A stretch of DNA of 64,000 nt from Larix kaempferi (Eukaryota > Streptophyta > Pinopsida > Pinales > Pinaceae). Positions 22,827 through 34,472 of this stretch are shown piece after piece (position 1 is the first letter of the stretch; every line of letters starts with the position of its first letter). The position numbers and the translations under genes are program-made. The stretch spans positions 33,970,001 to 34,034,000 of the forward strand of contig BSBM01000372.1 of the NCBI GenBank assembly GCA_027924585.1, written 5' to 3'. Under the pieces are notes generated by a model, which saw only the letters and a list, made by a program, of their open reading frames with translations, was not told the DNA's origin and did not search any database.

Positions 22827-23753
22827 ACTTTCTTGGGCTCGTTGGGTGAAATTTCTGCCAATTTTTTTTTCACATCTGTTGCAGGTTCGGATTTGGGAAT
22901 AATCCCTATCCGCTTAACTGTGGGAAGTACTTGGGCATAAGCCCTAAAACACATTGTGAGGAGTACCACATGAACCTCGAAGTAGATGGTCCATTGAGAG
23001 GACCTACCAGCGAAAAGGGAAACGAACCCTACCTGATTGACTAGTTCCCACCTGTGAGGTAAACCAAGGGTTGTTGTTTGTGGAAAAGCGGTTATCAGTT
23101 TTACTTGAGCCATGGAGTGAGGGGTACTGCGCCAATACGCAAGCTGTTAGACAACATTGGTGGCCGAGTGAATCCCTTGAACCGTTAGGAAGCCGAGCAT
23201 ACATGGGGTCCATATCTATTTTCATCTGATCCGTCCAGAACTGTTGCCGGTCACTTCCGCGTCATTGCAGATCCATCTGTTTCCGATCAATTTTGCACCA
23301 TTGCAGATCCATCTGTTTTCGATCACTTCCGTGTCGTTGCAGATCTATCTCTTTTCGATCCCTTGTTTTCACTTCGTTTCCCTTGAAACTTCCCTGACAC
23401 CCCTGTAATCCCATTCTGCATCTTTCATTCCTGAGGACCCTATCCCAAATTCCACTTCCCAAAGCCAGAAATCTCACATTTGTCTATTTTTAGGGTTTCC
23501 CATAACTTCTTCGACTTTCACCCAATCGCCTTCAAATTTTACCATAGAGTTTCTTTCCTAATTCTGCTTCTTTGTCCCTCTTTGCCAAATTTTCTCATTC
23601 TTTCACCCCGCTTCTGAAATCCTCTTTTTCTGCCTCCCTATCCATTCGATAGTGTCCAAAACCTAGTAAAACCCAAATTACCCTTCAGATTTTTTCCCAA
23701 ATCCAAATTTTCATTTACTGAAATAGTTTTTGTTTTTGTTTTTCTACCCACTC

Positions 23754-23768
23754 AAAAAAAAAAAAAAA
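23754..23768. other. A15 tract just upstream of gag
   Basis: Fifteen A directly precede the gag start by 8 nt. Two other elements in the window also have internal A-runs in their untranslated regions. Confidence 0.8.
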
Positions 23769-23776
23769 TCCTGGTT

Positions 23777-24870
23777 ATGGTTGTCACCCGCGCAGGAGAA
23801 AAAACCATGGAGGAAGCACTTGCATCCATCCAAGCCAAACTCCAAGATCTAGATGAAAAATTTCTCGGCCTCCATCTTGAGCATTCATCCATAAACAACA
23901 AACGACAGTTCGAGTCTTCATCAGACAATGGGTTCTCTTCTTCCAACAATTTCCGTGGTCCGAAGCTTGATTTTCCTCACTTCAATGGTACTCGCTTCAA
24001 CAAAGTTCCACTTGCATCCTTTCATTTGGAACAAGAAGCTCTTCAATGGTATCGTTGGTACATCAAGGCTCATGAAGAGCCAAAATGGCCAGATTTTTGC
24101 TAGCTTCTTTTGCAACAATTTGGTCCTAGTGCTTTTGATGACTTCACAGGAGCCCTCACTAAACTTCTCCAAATTGGCCCTGTGAGAGAGTATCAAACCG
24201 AATTTGAGAAACTAGCCAACCACACCGAAGGATCGCCTGATGACTTATACCAGAGTTGTTTTATCAGTGGTCTAAAGGATGCAATCCACTCTGAGGTCAA
24301 AATGTTTTTTCCCAACACAATGATGGAAGCCCTGGGGTTCGCTAAGTTGGCAGAAGACAAGATTGTATCCCAACAACGCTCCAAATCCACTTTTGTTCCC
24401 TTCCGAAATATGGGTTCTCAATGACCTCCCATCCCGCCAGCTCCTCGATCAACTCTTATCAAGCATTTGTCTGAAACAGAGATGTAGGCACGCAGAGAAA
24501 AAGGGCTTTGTTATAATGGTGATGGGAAATTCACTTGAGGACATAGATGTGTTCAACAAAAGCTCTATCTCTTGGATGTGGATTCTCCGCTTGCCTCTAA
24601 AATTGGTGAAGAAGCTCCAGATACAATGGATGCTCCGGTTGACATTTAGGAGCCGCCTATTGACCCTCTGTCTCAGGACGACCAACCAGAGATATCTCTC
24701 CATGCTTTGGATGGAATCACCACCCCCCAAACAATGCGGGTCAAGGGTTACTTCAAGAATCTTCCTCTTACAACACTCATTGATTCCGGTAGCACTCATA
24801 ATTTCATTGACCCTCGGATCGCCAAATAGGCTGATTGTTTTATCCATCCTTGATCCAAATTTGAATTCAT
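23777..24870 (+). pseudogene. Reina-like gag and protease remnant
   Basis: It starts MVVTRAGEKTMEEALASIQAK. Residues 1-45 are a coiled-coil-like N-terminus, then the gag core (FPHFNGT, EEALQWYRWY-type motif). A stop at 24101-24103 and a frame change follow, but gag continues in another frame (FGPSAFDDFTGALTKL, YQTEFEKLANH, FISGLKDAI) to about 24424. Relative to family members a stretch seems lost near 23990-24000, where PxxW-type residues should be. The segment 24425-24868 holds frame-broken traces of the protease domain (LPLTTLIDSGSTHNF-like text near 24755-24805, DSGSTH intact in the + strand reading). Confidence 0.82.
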
Positions 24871-27800
24871 GGTTGCCAATGGGGGCACCTTACCTTGCAA
24901 AGGGAAGTGCCGTAATGTGTGTGTCTCTATGGTAGATTATACCCTGCGCTTTGACATGTTTGCCTTGACCTTAGGAGGATGTGATGTGGTTTTGGGCGCT
25001 CAATGGATATGCACACTTGGCCCCATCTTATGGTATTTTGCTGAACTTTGGATGCAGTTCTCCCCCAATGGACAAAAACACACATTGACAGAATTACAAC
25101 CAGGGTCTCTTAGCATCATCAGTTCACATCGCATGGAAAAAATCCTTAAGAAGAATTCACATGGTGTCATTGCTCAGATCCATTCCATTCAGATGCAACC
25201 TTCAGCGGTCTCCACTACTCCTTTGGATCTACAACAAATTCTGGATCGATATACATGTGTCTTTGCTGAACCAATGGGATTTCCACCTTCATGGCCAGAG
25301 GACCATCGTATTCAGCTCCTTGCTGGAAGTGTTCCTCTCAACATCAGGCCCTATCGCTACCCATTTCACCAAAAAACAAAGATAGAAATGCTCGTTCGAG
25401 ACTTATTGAAGCAAGGTATTATTCGCCCAAGCACTAGTTCCTTTTCTTCACCAGTTCTTCTTGACCGCAAAAAATATGGGCCATGGCGCCTCTGCATTGA
25501 CCTCCGAGCACTTAATCATCTCACCATCAAGGATAAGTTTCCAATTCCTGTTGTTGATGAGCTTCTTGATGAGCTTCATGGTGCTCAATTTTTCTCCAAG
25601 TTGGATCTTCGTTCTGGGTATCATCAAATTCATGTTTATGAGGATGATATCCCTAAAACAACTTTCCACACACATGATGGCCACTATGAGTTTTTGGTCA
25701 TGCCCTTTGGTCTCACTAATGCTCCTTCCACATTCCAGGCCTTGATGAATAAAATATTCCGGCCCTACTTGCGGAAATTCATTCTGGTATTCTTTGATGA
25801 TATCCTCATCTATAGTAAAACATGGGCTGAACATCTCCAACATCTGGATCTTGTAATGCAACTTTTTTTTGACCATCATCTCCATGCCAAACAGTCTAAA
25901 TGTGTTTATGGACAAAAGGAAGTTGAGTATCTCGGGCACATTATCTCAACACAAGGGGTTCGTGTGGATCCTACCAAAATCGCTGCCATGAACAATTGGC
26001 CACCGCCTCAGACACTCAAGAGCCTTTGTGGTTTTTTGGGGTTGATTGGCTACTACCGCAAGTTTGTCAAGGATTATGGGAAGATTGTAGCTCCATTAAC
26101 TGCTCTATTGAAAAAGGATGCTTTTACATGGACACATGCTATTGAGTGTGCATTTGATAAACTGAAACAAGCTATGTATACTACACCTGTTCTAGCTATG
26201 CCCAATTTTTCCAAGCCCTTCACTATTGAGAGTGATGCTTGCGGAAATGGACTTGGTGCTGTTCTCCTTCAAGATGAACACCCCATTGCGTTCACCAGCA
26301 AAGCCATTTCAGGTAAGAATTTAGCTACCTCTACATATGAGAAGGAAATGATGGCTATTTTGCATGCAGTACAGAAGTGGCGATCCTACCCATTAGGGAA
26401 TCATTTCTGCATCAAGACTGATCACCAAAGTCTGAAATATTTCCTGGAACAACGTGTATCCTTCCCAGCACAATAGAAATGGGTTATCAAACTCATGGGT
26501 TATGACTATGAGATCACTTACAAGAAGGGTAAGGACAATATTGTGGCGTATGCTCTTTCATGCACATTTGATGACCAAGGCTCTCTTTCAACTATTTCTA
26601 TTCCTGTTCCAAATTGGTTGCAATCTGTTCAACAGGGCTATGTCAATAAATCTTCATTATCTCAAATCATCCACCGCTTGGCCAACAAACCTTTTGCTGT
26701 ACCACATTACTCTTGGGATGGTGCTTCCCTGAGATACAAGGGTCGTCTGGTGCTTCACCAGAGCACAGATCTTCAACAGGATGTCTTCTATGAACTCCAT
26801 GCTTCTCCATTGGCAAGGCACTCTGGGTTCCTCGAAACGTATGAATGGGCATGATGTAACTTCTTTTGGCAGGGCATGAAAAGGACAATTCAATAGATGG
26901 TGGATGAATGTGATACCTGCCAGTGCAATAAGGGTGAAACGACACTCCTTCCGGGATTGCTCGAACCCTTGCCCATACCTACCCAGATTTGGACAGATAT
27001 TTCTATGGATTTCATTAAAGGGCTCCCTAATCTGGAGGGAATACAATGATTTTGGTTGTGGTTGATCGCCTGTCCAAAAATAGTCATTTTTGCGCTCTCA
27101 TCCATCCCTATACATCCTGCTCAGTCGCTCAAATTTTCCTGGACTAGATCTTTCGTCTTCATGGAATCCCTTCTTCCATTGTCTCGGATCTTGATGTGAC
27201 TTTCACCAGTCATTTTTGGACAGAACTATTTCCCTACACTGGCACCAAACTGAAGATGAGTTCAGGGTATCACCCACAAACAAATGGTCAGATTGAAATT
27301 ATCAATAAATGCTTGGAAACTTATCTTTGTTGCTTCACCTCTGAACAACAACATCAGTGGGAAAAGTGGCTCTCTCTCGCTGAATGGTGGTACAATACCT
27401 CTAAAATGACTCCATATGAAGCAGTTTATGGTTAGGCACCGCCAGTTCTTCTTCCATACACCCCCATCAGTTCTCTAGTTCAGGCAGTTGACACGGTCGT
27501 TCGAAACTGCGATCAGATTCTTTGCATTTTGCAGGAAAATATTCACATGGCACGAAATCGCATGAAGCAACAAGCCGATCAACACTGTTCTGAGCGCACT
27601 TTTGAAGCAGGTGATATGGTTTTTCTTCGTCTCCAGCCTTACAAGCAATCCTCCCTGAAACTCAAAGGGCGTCATAAGCTCGCTCCAAAGTTCTATGGGC
27701 CATATAGGATTCTTCAGAAGATTGGGTCTGTTGTTATAAATTGGAACTTCCTCCTTCTTCCCACATTCATCCAGTATTTCATGTCTCTTGTCTGAGGAAG

Positions 27801-28020
27801 GTTCTTGGAACCAACATCAGAGGACAAACTATTTTACCAGAACTGGATAATGAAGGATCCATCCTTTTGGAGCCAGAGGCCGTCCTCAATACGTGCACTC
27901 GCCAACTTCGCTCTTGCTCTATCATAGAGGTCTCAATTCAGTGGCATGGAATGCAACCAGAGGATGCTACATGGGAACCACTCCTTCAGATTCAACGACA
28001 ATTTACACATCTAAAGCTTT
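24869..28020 (+). pseudogene. Reina-like pol: RT, RNase H, integrase, chromodomain remnant
   Basis: The best stretch is 24869-26476: RT from about 25350 (YRYPFHQKTKIE), the active site reading FFDD (about 25792-25803), GYYRKFVKDY, and RNase H from about 26230 (ESDACGNGLGAVLLQD). TAG at 26474 interrupts the frame, which otherwise runs on to TGA at 26852 and TAG at 26894. Integrase pieces follow: the C-x2-C finger (CDTCQCNKGE), [30 protein letters not shown] with its Glu, and a frame change near 27050. TAG stands at 27433. From 27529 come the GPY/F module and, from about 27890, the chromodomain-like end. Stops fall mostly where relatives have Gln or Arg. Confidence 0.9.
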
Positions 28021-28038
28021 GAGGACAAAGCTTTTTCT

Positions 28039-28051
28039 AAGGGGGAGGGTA
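28039..28051 (+). other. Polypurine tract of Reina-like element
   Basis: AAGGGGGAGGGTA directly before the right LTR TG at 28052. Confidence 0.85.
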
Positions 28052-28424
28052 TGTTAGGAACCCATGTCAACCCTTCTCTTTACTTTGTTAGTATATTGTT
28101 GTTGGACGCATATGCTTTGTAAGTCGTCCTGTAGTAATTGTTGATACATAGTTTGTGTTATTGTTGTTGGGCGCATATGCTTTGTAAGCTGCCCGTAGTA
28201 TTTGTTGATCCATAGTTTGTATTGGCCCATGGTTTTGACCCATAGTATTGGCGCCTAGATTTAGTATATAAGTGTGTGTTGAGGCCAATGAAGGCACCGT
28301 GAAGTTATTTGTATTGAGCTTGCTCAAAGGAGGTTTCCCCCTCGAAGTGGCCTGTGATCAATAAAATATTCTGTGATCTCATATATTGTGCATTTGATTA
28401 ATTAATTGTTGCAGGTTCTTCACA
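28052..28424 (+). repeat. Right LTR of Reina-like element
   Basis: 373 bp, same length as the left LTR, about 15 differences by eye. Confidence 0.92.
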
Positions 28425-29808
28425 AATCGACTTCGATGTATGCGGTCCCATGTCATCTAGCTCACTTAGTGGGTATGTTTATTATGTTTCATTTATAGAT
28501 GAGTTTTCATGAAAGACTTGGATTTACTTCATGAAAAATAAAGATGAGGTATTTAACAAGTTCAAGGAATTCAAATCCTTGGTCGAGAATCACACAGAGA
28601 AGAATATCAAGACCCTTCGACAAGATAATGGTGGAGAGTTTACTTCGGAAGCATTCAAGAATATTTGCAGAGAATCTGGGATTACGAGGGAGTTGAGAAC
28701 TACCTATAATTCTCAACAAAATGGCATTGCAAAACGAAAGAAAAAAACGATAATGGAAGCAACAAAAGAAATGCTACATGACCAAGATATTCCTATGCAC
28801 TTATGGTCAGAAGCTATGAGGACAGCGGTGTATGTACATAATCATACTCCTCATCGAGTACTAGATAACAAGACTCCAGAAGAAGCTTTCTCCGGTGAGA
28901 AACCAAAAGTCAACCATCTCAAAATATTTGGTTTCCCAGTATACATACACATTCCGAAGGAGAAGAGGATGAAGCTACATCCCTCAGGAAAGAAGGGAAT
29001 ATTCATAGCATACAACGAAACTTCAAAGGCCCATCGAATATACTTCCCAAGATTCAAGAAGATCGACATTAGCAGAGACGTAACATTCGATGAAGACTCA
29101 GCATACAACAAATCAAGAAAACTACCTGTTGAAGATATTGAAGAACCTGGAGTTCACATGATTAGAGATTCAGTGATGGAAGAAGTAGTTCCAGAAGATC
29201 ATGAAGACCAGGACATAGATGAACCACAAGAACCTGTAGATCAACCACTTGAGAAGAACTCCCACAAGAGGAGACCAACATGGGTACGAGAGGCAATACA
29301 AGATGCAAAGAAGTATGGTGCTCCATATGGGATGCATAGAGAAATCAAGAGACCTAGACCATACTCCAGCTATGTAGCCCTGTTGTGTGACATCATTGTT
29401 AAAGAACCTTCCAACTACGAGGAAGCAACATAGAGGAAAGAATGGAAGGATGCCATGATCGAGGAGTACCAGTCGATTATGAAGAATGATGTCTGGGAGA
29501 TAGTTCTGAGATCACAAGGGAAGTGTGTTGTGACTTCGAAGTGGATCTACAAGATCAAACATGCTACAGATGGTATCATTGAGAAACACAAGGCGAGATT
29601 TGTGGCATGTGGCTTCTCCCAGAAGGAAGGCATAGAATACAAGGCTACATTTTCACTTGTAGCTAGATACACTTCCATCATATCTATATTGGCATTGGTT
29701 GTAGTGATGAAATGGAAGGTACACCAGATGGACATCAAGACAACATTCTTGAAGGGTGTAGTTGAAGAGGAAGTATACGTGGAGCAACCACTGGGATTTG
29801 ACACATGA
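28425..29808 (+). pseudogene. Copia integrase (3' part) and start of RT
   Basis: Integrase resumes with DVCGPMSS and FIDEFS. TGA at 28510 interrupts where relatives read FSRKTW. The open stretch 28531-29433 has the second catalytic Asp in RQDNGGEF. The third catalytic acid is lost: the usual QQNGVAERK-type motif reads QQNGIAKRK here, with Lys codon 28732-28734 in place of Glu. The integrase C-terminal region follows (HLKIFGFPVYIHIPKEKR). After TAG at 29431 the same frame enters RT (IMKNDVWEIV, SKWIYKIKH, HKARFVACGFSQKEGIEY, VHQMDIKTTFLKG) to TGA near 29806. Confidence 0.9.
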
Positions 29809-30943
29809 CAGGAAGACTCATGTGCAAATTAAAGAAATCCTTGTATGGATTGAAGCAGGCACCCAGGATGTGGTACGATAGGATGGAGAGCTTCCTGATG
29901 AGCTTGGGATTTATAAGAGTAAAGTGGATTCCAACCTTTACTTCAAGGCTGAAGCTGGAAGTCTAGTGATACTTCTGTTATATGTAGATGACCTGTTTCT
30001 AACAGGTGAGGATGAGATCATTGCAGATGTGAAGAGGATGCTTGCCGCAAAGTTCGATATGAAGGACCTGGGGATGATGCACTATCTCTTAGGCATGGAG
30101 GTGTGACAGAGTGTAGATGGAATCTTCCTTGGACAAGGGAAGTATGTAGTGGATATTCTGAAGAGGTTTGGAATGATGTACTGCAAGGCTATGGCCACAC
30201 CCATAGCATCGAACTTGAAGCTACTGTTTGATGCTTAATCAGAGTTAGTGGATGCCATGATGTACCATTAGATGATTGGCTCGTTGATGTATCTAACGAA
30301 CACGAGACCAGACATATGATTTGTTGTGAACACCATGAGCCATCTCCTAACGGATCCGAGACATGTTCACCTGATTACTGCAAAGCATGTATTGAGGTAC
30401 CTGAAGGGTATAGTTGACTATGGGATCAAGTATGAGGTGAATCAGAAGATTAACCTATAGGGTTATGTTGATTCGGATTGGGTAGGTAGTGCCGCAGATA
30501 GGAAGAGCACTTCGAGATGTTGCTTCAGTATGGGATCTGATATGATATCCCGGTTTAGAAGGAAGCAGTCGTGTGTGGGACTGAGTACATCCAAAGCAGA
30601 GTATGTTGCAACTTGTTTATATAGTTGTGAGGTAGTATGGCTTAGGAAGCTACTATCAGATTTGTTTGATCTCTAGTTAGAGGCGACTTGTATCTTCTAT
30701 GACAACCATCATTGCGTGAAATTGTCTGAGAACCCAGTGTTCCATGACAAGTCGAAGCACATTGATATAGAGTACCACTATATCAGAGATATGGTGCAGA
30801 GAGGAGCAATGAAGCTCCAGTATGTGGAGACAGACGGGCATATAGCTGATGTGTTGACCAAGCCGTTAGCCAGAGTGAAGTTCGAGTACTTCGGAGAGAA
30901 GCTTGGTGTTATCCAGATCAAGGTTCCTCCTAAGATGGAGTGA
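29809..30943 (+). pseudogene. Copia RT (rest) and RNase H remnant
   Basis: It continues RT in shifted frames: [17 protein letters not shown] (about 29835), then the active site LLYVDDLFLTG (about 29976-30008), KFDMKDLGMMHYLLGMEV and, after TGA, GIFLGQGKYVVDILKRFGM. RNase H is seen as GYVDSDWVGSAADRKST (about 30463), SKAEYVA (about 30590) and, from 30716, the clean C-terminal piece HDKSKHIDIEYHYIRDMV and ADVLTKPLARVKFEYF. At least six stops or frame changes occur. TAG at 30269 stands where relatives read YRQMIG or similar. Confidence 0.87.
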
Positions 30944-31769
30944 TGAGATCAGAAGACGCAGATGCACTAGAGCTGTTCTCGCATGGTGGTAGGCGTAGGT
31001 GGTACTTGGGACGTAATGCACCTAGGGTTCTCCTGATTGTTCTCCTAGGTTGGTAGATGTAAGGGATGGTTCTCGTATGGTGGTAGGTGTAGGTGGTCCT
31101 TTGGACGTAATGCATCTGGGATGCTCCTAATTTTCCTCCCATACTGGAGATGTTGATAGTTCCACCAGTCATAAGACACTATGTGTGCTCCTAGGCAGGA
31201 TCTCGCATTGTGGTAGGCGTAGGATGTCCTTGGGACGTAATGCACCTGGGGTGCTCCTGATTTTCCTCCCATGCTGGTAGATGCGAGATTACCGTTGAGA
31301 GACGTAATGCACCCAGGGGTGCTCCTGGGATGTACCCACTGGGTGGGAGACGTAGGTGGTCTGTTGGACATAAGATGTGCATCTAGGCTGTGCTCCGTGT
31401 GATGATGAGATGATTTGGATACGATGAGGCGATAGTAGGAGAAGAAGGTGATTGCTGTGGAAATGTAATGACTGGTCCTGGGATGTACCTACTTGATGGC
31501 TTGATCACAAAGATGATGAAGACCTACATGAGCGCTAGGCCTACATCCAACATGAAAAAGGGTTGGCTCTGTAGAACTTCCTATGACGGATAGATTCAAG
31601 AGATGTCACTAATAAATTATCAATGAAATGAAGATTGATGCAACAACGACAATGATGATCCAGTATTGAGGATGATGTTCCAGCATTGAAGATGATCCAA
31701 CGATGATGACATTGTCTAGAAGTGTGTCCAGGGTGATGATGACTGTGATGAGAGAATACCTTCCTAGTT
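30944..31769 (+). repeat. Copia 3' untranslated region with imperfect direct repeats
   Basis: A module containing TGGTGGTAGGYGTAGG, then GGGACGTAATGCACCT, then TGCTCCTGATT occurs at about 30980, 31075 and 31205, with a partial copy near 31295. Spacing is roughly 95-130 bp. No coding frame of interest is present. The rest (31400-31769) is unremarkable and carries several GATGATG-type short repeats. Confidence 0.75.
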
Positions 31770-31778
31770 AAGAGGGAG
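31770..31778 (+). other. Copia polypurine tract
   Basis: AAGAGGGAG directly before the right LTR. Confidence 0.8.
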
Positions 31779-32243
31779 TGTTGATCTAAATGTAACTTCA
31801 GAAGATATTCACTTGTATTTTATATTGATATTATTATTGTTTTATTTGTACTTCCGACGGAGATGTTTTTCCTCCGTTCGGGAAATTCATTATTATGTTT
31901 GGTCATGCAAAGTCATTGAGGTAAAACCTCTATTGTAAGTTGGGGCATTAGATCCCCTAGAGTCAAATGTAAAAGGGTTTATTGAGTCTCCCTAGAGAAG
32001 TTGGCCTAGTCAGTTTTAGTGAGGCCGACCTAGTTAGGTAAAAGCTCAAGTTAAAAGTAAAGTATAAATAGAGAGCCTTTCTCTCTCATTTAGACACACT
32101 ACTCACTCACACAAGTTCGCATAGCAAAGGAGAGAATACAAGTTCGCTGGAGGAGAAAGAGAGAGAGCTGCAGAAGACATATTTTGGGTTTTCCATTTTT
32201 GGCATGATATTGTATTACTGATGAAACTATATTTGAGGGATTT
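31779..32243 (+). repeat. Copia right LTR, first 465 bp
   Basis: Matches the left LTR from TGTTGATCTAAATG to ATTTGAGG, with a 9-bp deletion (AAGTTGAGG) between GAGG repeats near the break. It is interrupted at 32244 by the next element. The rest of the LTR is not in the window. Confidence 0.9.
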
Positions 32244-32495
32244 TGTCATGTCCCAAATTTTGCATTGGGTCACAATGGCCTAAGCTCATTGGTCATATTC
32301 ATGAGAGTTTTTCAAATTGATGCTAAGGGTCAAATAATTGCCAAGGAGGAAAATTACTAGTTTCCTAGGTTGTGGGTGGAACCATTGGGATTTGAAATAA
32401 GAAGGATAATAAATTACGTGTGGAAATTAGAAGAGCTTAAATATTTAATAAAGGAGCTAAATAAATATATGCAATGGAAAATCAAGGTGGCATTT
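32244..32495 (+). repeat. Element X left LTR, first 252 bp
   Basis: Starts TGTCATGTCCC and ends with CATTT (32491-32495), the left target duplication of the Tat-like element. Confidence 0.8.
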
Positions 32496-32957
32496 TGTTG
32501 GCTTGGTTTTGCAACCAAGCTTAGTGCTATGGGCACCTGCTAACTAGTAGCAACAGTCTCAAATATTAAAGCAAAAACAAATGTAAATCTAACACTAAAA
32601 CTAAACTAGCATGTGCATATCATAATAAACTTTTGAATTGAAAACAATAACAAGAAATATAAAAAATAACTTTGTATTGAAAATGGGGGCAAGCAAGTGC
32701 TTGCAATGATAATACCTCCAAATGATGAAGGTTGTTGAGTAGCTCCAAGGGTGAGCAGCTCCAAACTCCAAAGGGTCCCTTCTCCAAGGTAGCTACAATG
32801 GCCAAAAGCTCATGGGAGATTTTGGCAGCATGAGGATATGAAGATGGATCGATCTAAAGTGAGGAGCCCCTACCACCTTTTTATAGTTTTTGGTGGTGGG
32901 GAATACCATTATGGTTTTGAGGAAACCAATGGTATTGACCAACATGGTTTAGGTACC
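32496..32957 (-). repeat. Tat-like 3' LTR, distal part
   Basis: Matches 59100-59561 (TGTTGGCTTGGTTTTGCAACC...GTTTAGGTACC). It is interrupted at 32958 by the Athila-like element and resumes at 46510. GTACC (32953-32957) is the left target duplication. Confidence 0.92.
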
Positions 32958-34362
32958 TGTTGAGCCCAGAATTGGCCCTTTTTGACCATCATTTATCATC
33001 TTCCCTTCCCTTGTCTTACACCAATTACCTTGGCAATTCAACTTATTGTCCTTATCTATTCCCCAAATTACCAAGGTATGGCCGATTATTGTTTTATTGT
33101 GTTAATACTTATGATTGTGATGATTAAAGCTGTGCATCTCTTAATCTGTGCTAACATGATGCGATTTATGAAGGTAGTAAGACAATAGACTGCAGGAAGA
33201 TCGGAGCTGAACAAGTCATGAAGGAACGTTCATCGCTTGTGGAAGGTTCCTTGGGGCTCAAATCGTCAATCAAGGCACAGTCGTGGCAGGGCAGCTGTAA
33301 CAGAAGAACTATCTTAAGTATGTCGCTGTTCAAATCCAGCTGTGAGCTGGAAGGACCGTCACTCTTGGGACAATTTATACTTCTCTCATATTTCAGTTCT
33401 GCCACGCATTGTAACAGCTAGATTATTTAGGGCGCCTGAAGATCAGAGATCTTCATGGCTGCCCAATTATAGGTTTAGATGTTGCAATTGTATGTATAAG
33501 TATGGGGAATTGCCTCGACTAAGGGGTTGGACAGCAATTAATTAATTTATCTTGTATTAGCAGTTGAGCCGAAAGTGTGTACTCATCCTTCTGTTAATAT
33601 ACGGAGTTGCTTCTGAGTTAAAGAGAGTGTTGTTCAACCAGCGTCTCTGTGTGAAGACTGGGCCCGTCTTCCACAGAGATTGCTGTGTTAATTTAGGATT
33701 TCATCTTTCTTGTTGTGTGATGCTTTGATCTTTCTTTTATACGCAGCAGCAATACTCATCGTGTGGATTTCTCAGTAATTGATTATATTTTTGTGAGATT
33801 GGTGAATGGTATCGAATAACAGTCGACTGAGTCAGGTTTGTTTTATATATTTCAATTTCTGTTCACACTGCTGTGTTCATCCTACAGCTGAAACGTAATC
33901 CCAGGAGCTCCTACAAATTAGCTTTCCTGTTATGTGTTGATTGATTTATATTTTGCAATTCAGTTTCTTAGAACAGTTGCTTCAATCTCTTTTATTAAAG
34001 TTCTAGAGTAATGTTCAGATCATGCTTTATGATTCCCAGCTTGATTAGATTAGACAAGTGATTATTTTGGAATGTGAATGAGATTTCTTTCCTGCAATCG
34101 TTGATTAGATCTGATATCAATTCTGCTTGATGCATAATAGAAAAGAATTGTAGTATAGCAGTTAGAAGGCAATTGGGATTGCATAGATTCTTGGGATGAA
34201 CATGGATGATAGAAGATAAAAGTATTCACTTCTAATGGTTTTGTGTTTAAGCATATATTGTGCACTTGTCCTTTGAAATAAAAAGACTTCCTCGGGTTGA
34301 CAATAAATTTCATACGCTCTGTGTGTTTGATATTTAATTATCTGCAATTAGAGTGCTTGACA
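32958..34362 (+). repeat. Athila-like left LTR
   Basis: Starts TGTTGAGCCCAG and ends GTGCTTGACA. The short open frames in it recur in the right LTR because the LTRs are near-identical; none looks like a gene. Confidence 0.96.
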
Positions 34363-34365
34363 TTT

Positions 34366-34383
34366 TGGCGCCGTTGCCGGGGA
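34366..34383 (+). other. Primer binding site (tRNA-Asp type) of Athila-like element
   Basis: TGGCGCCGTTGCCGGGGA, 18 nt, three bases after the LTR end. It is the site typical of Athila elements. Confidence 0.93.
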
Positions 34384-34472
34384 AGGATGAAAATTAAACA
34401 CTAGTCATTAGTCGTATTTGATATTTGCTTTTAGCCAGTCTTTTGGGTTGTTTTTGAAATGATCTGCTTCGC

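Larger units (their letters stand above)
22440..28424 (+). mobile_element. Reina-like Ty3/gypsy chromovirus inserted in copia integrase
   Basis: 5985 bp with two 373-bp LTRs (TGTTAGGAACCC...CTTCACA), a tRNA-iMet primer site, gag, pol with a chromodomain end, and a polypurine tract. It is flanked by AATCC (22435-22439) and AATCG (28425-28429), a one-mismatch target duplication. The copia integrase reads from GILEII on the left to DVCGPMSS on the right across it. Short LTRs and a chromodomain-type C-terminus (VSIQWHGMQPEDATWEPL) place it with Reina chromoviruses. About 15 differences between LTRs (4%). Confidence 0.92.
13365..32243 (+). mobile_element. Ty1/copia retrotransposon, multiply interrupted
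   Basis: The oldest LTR element of the right-hand block. Left LTR, tRNA-iMet site, gag, protease, integrase, RT, RNase H, 3' region, polypurine tract and the first 465 bp of the right LTR are all recognisable in copia order (integrase before RT). Three insertions break it: 13469-19990 in the left LTR, 22440-28424 in integrase, and the element beginning at 32244 in the right LTR. The aligned LTR parts differ by about 5-6% by eye. Many stops and frameshifts show it is long dead. Confidence 0.9.

Noticed and set aside
33166-34347. Several 60-83 codon frames, duplicated at 45308-46489
   Set aside because: They lie inside the two near-identical Athila-like LTRs and match none of the element's proteins.
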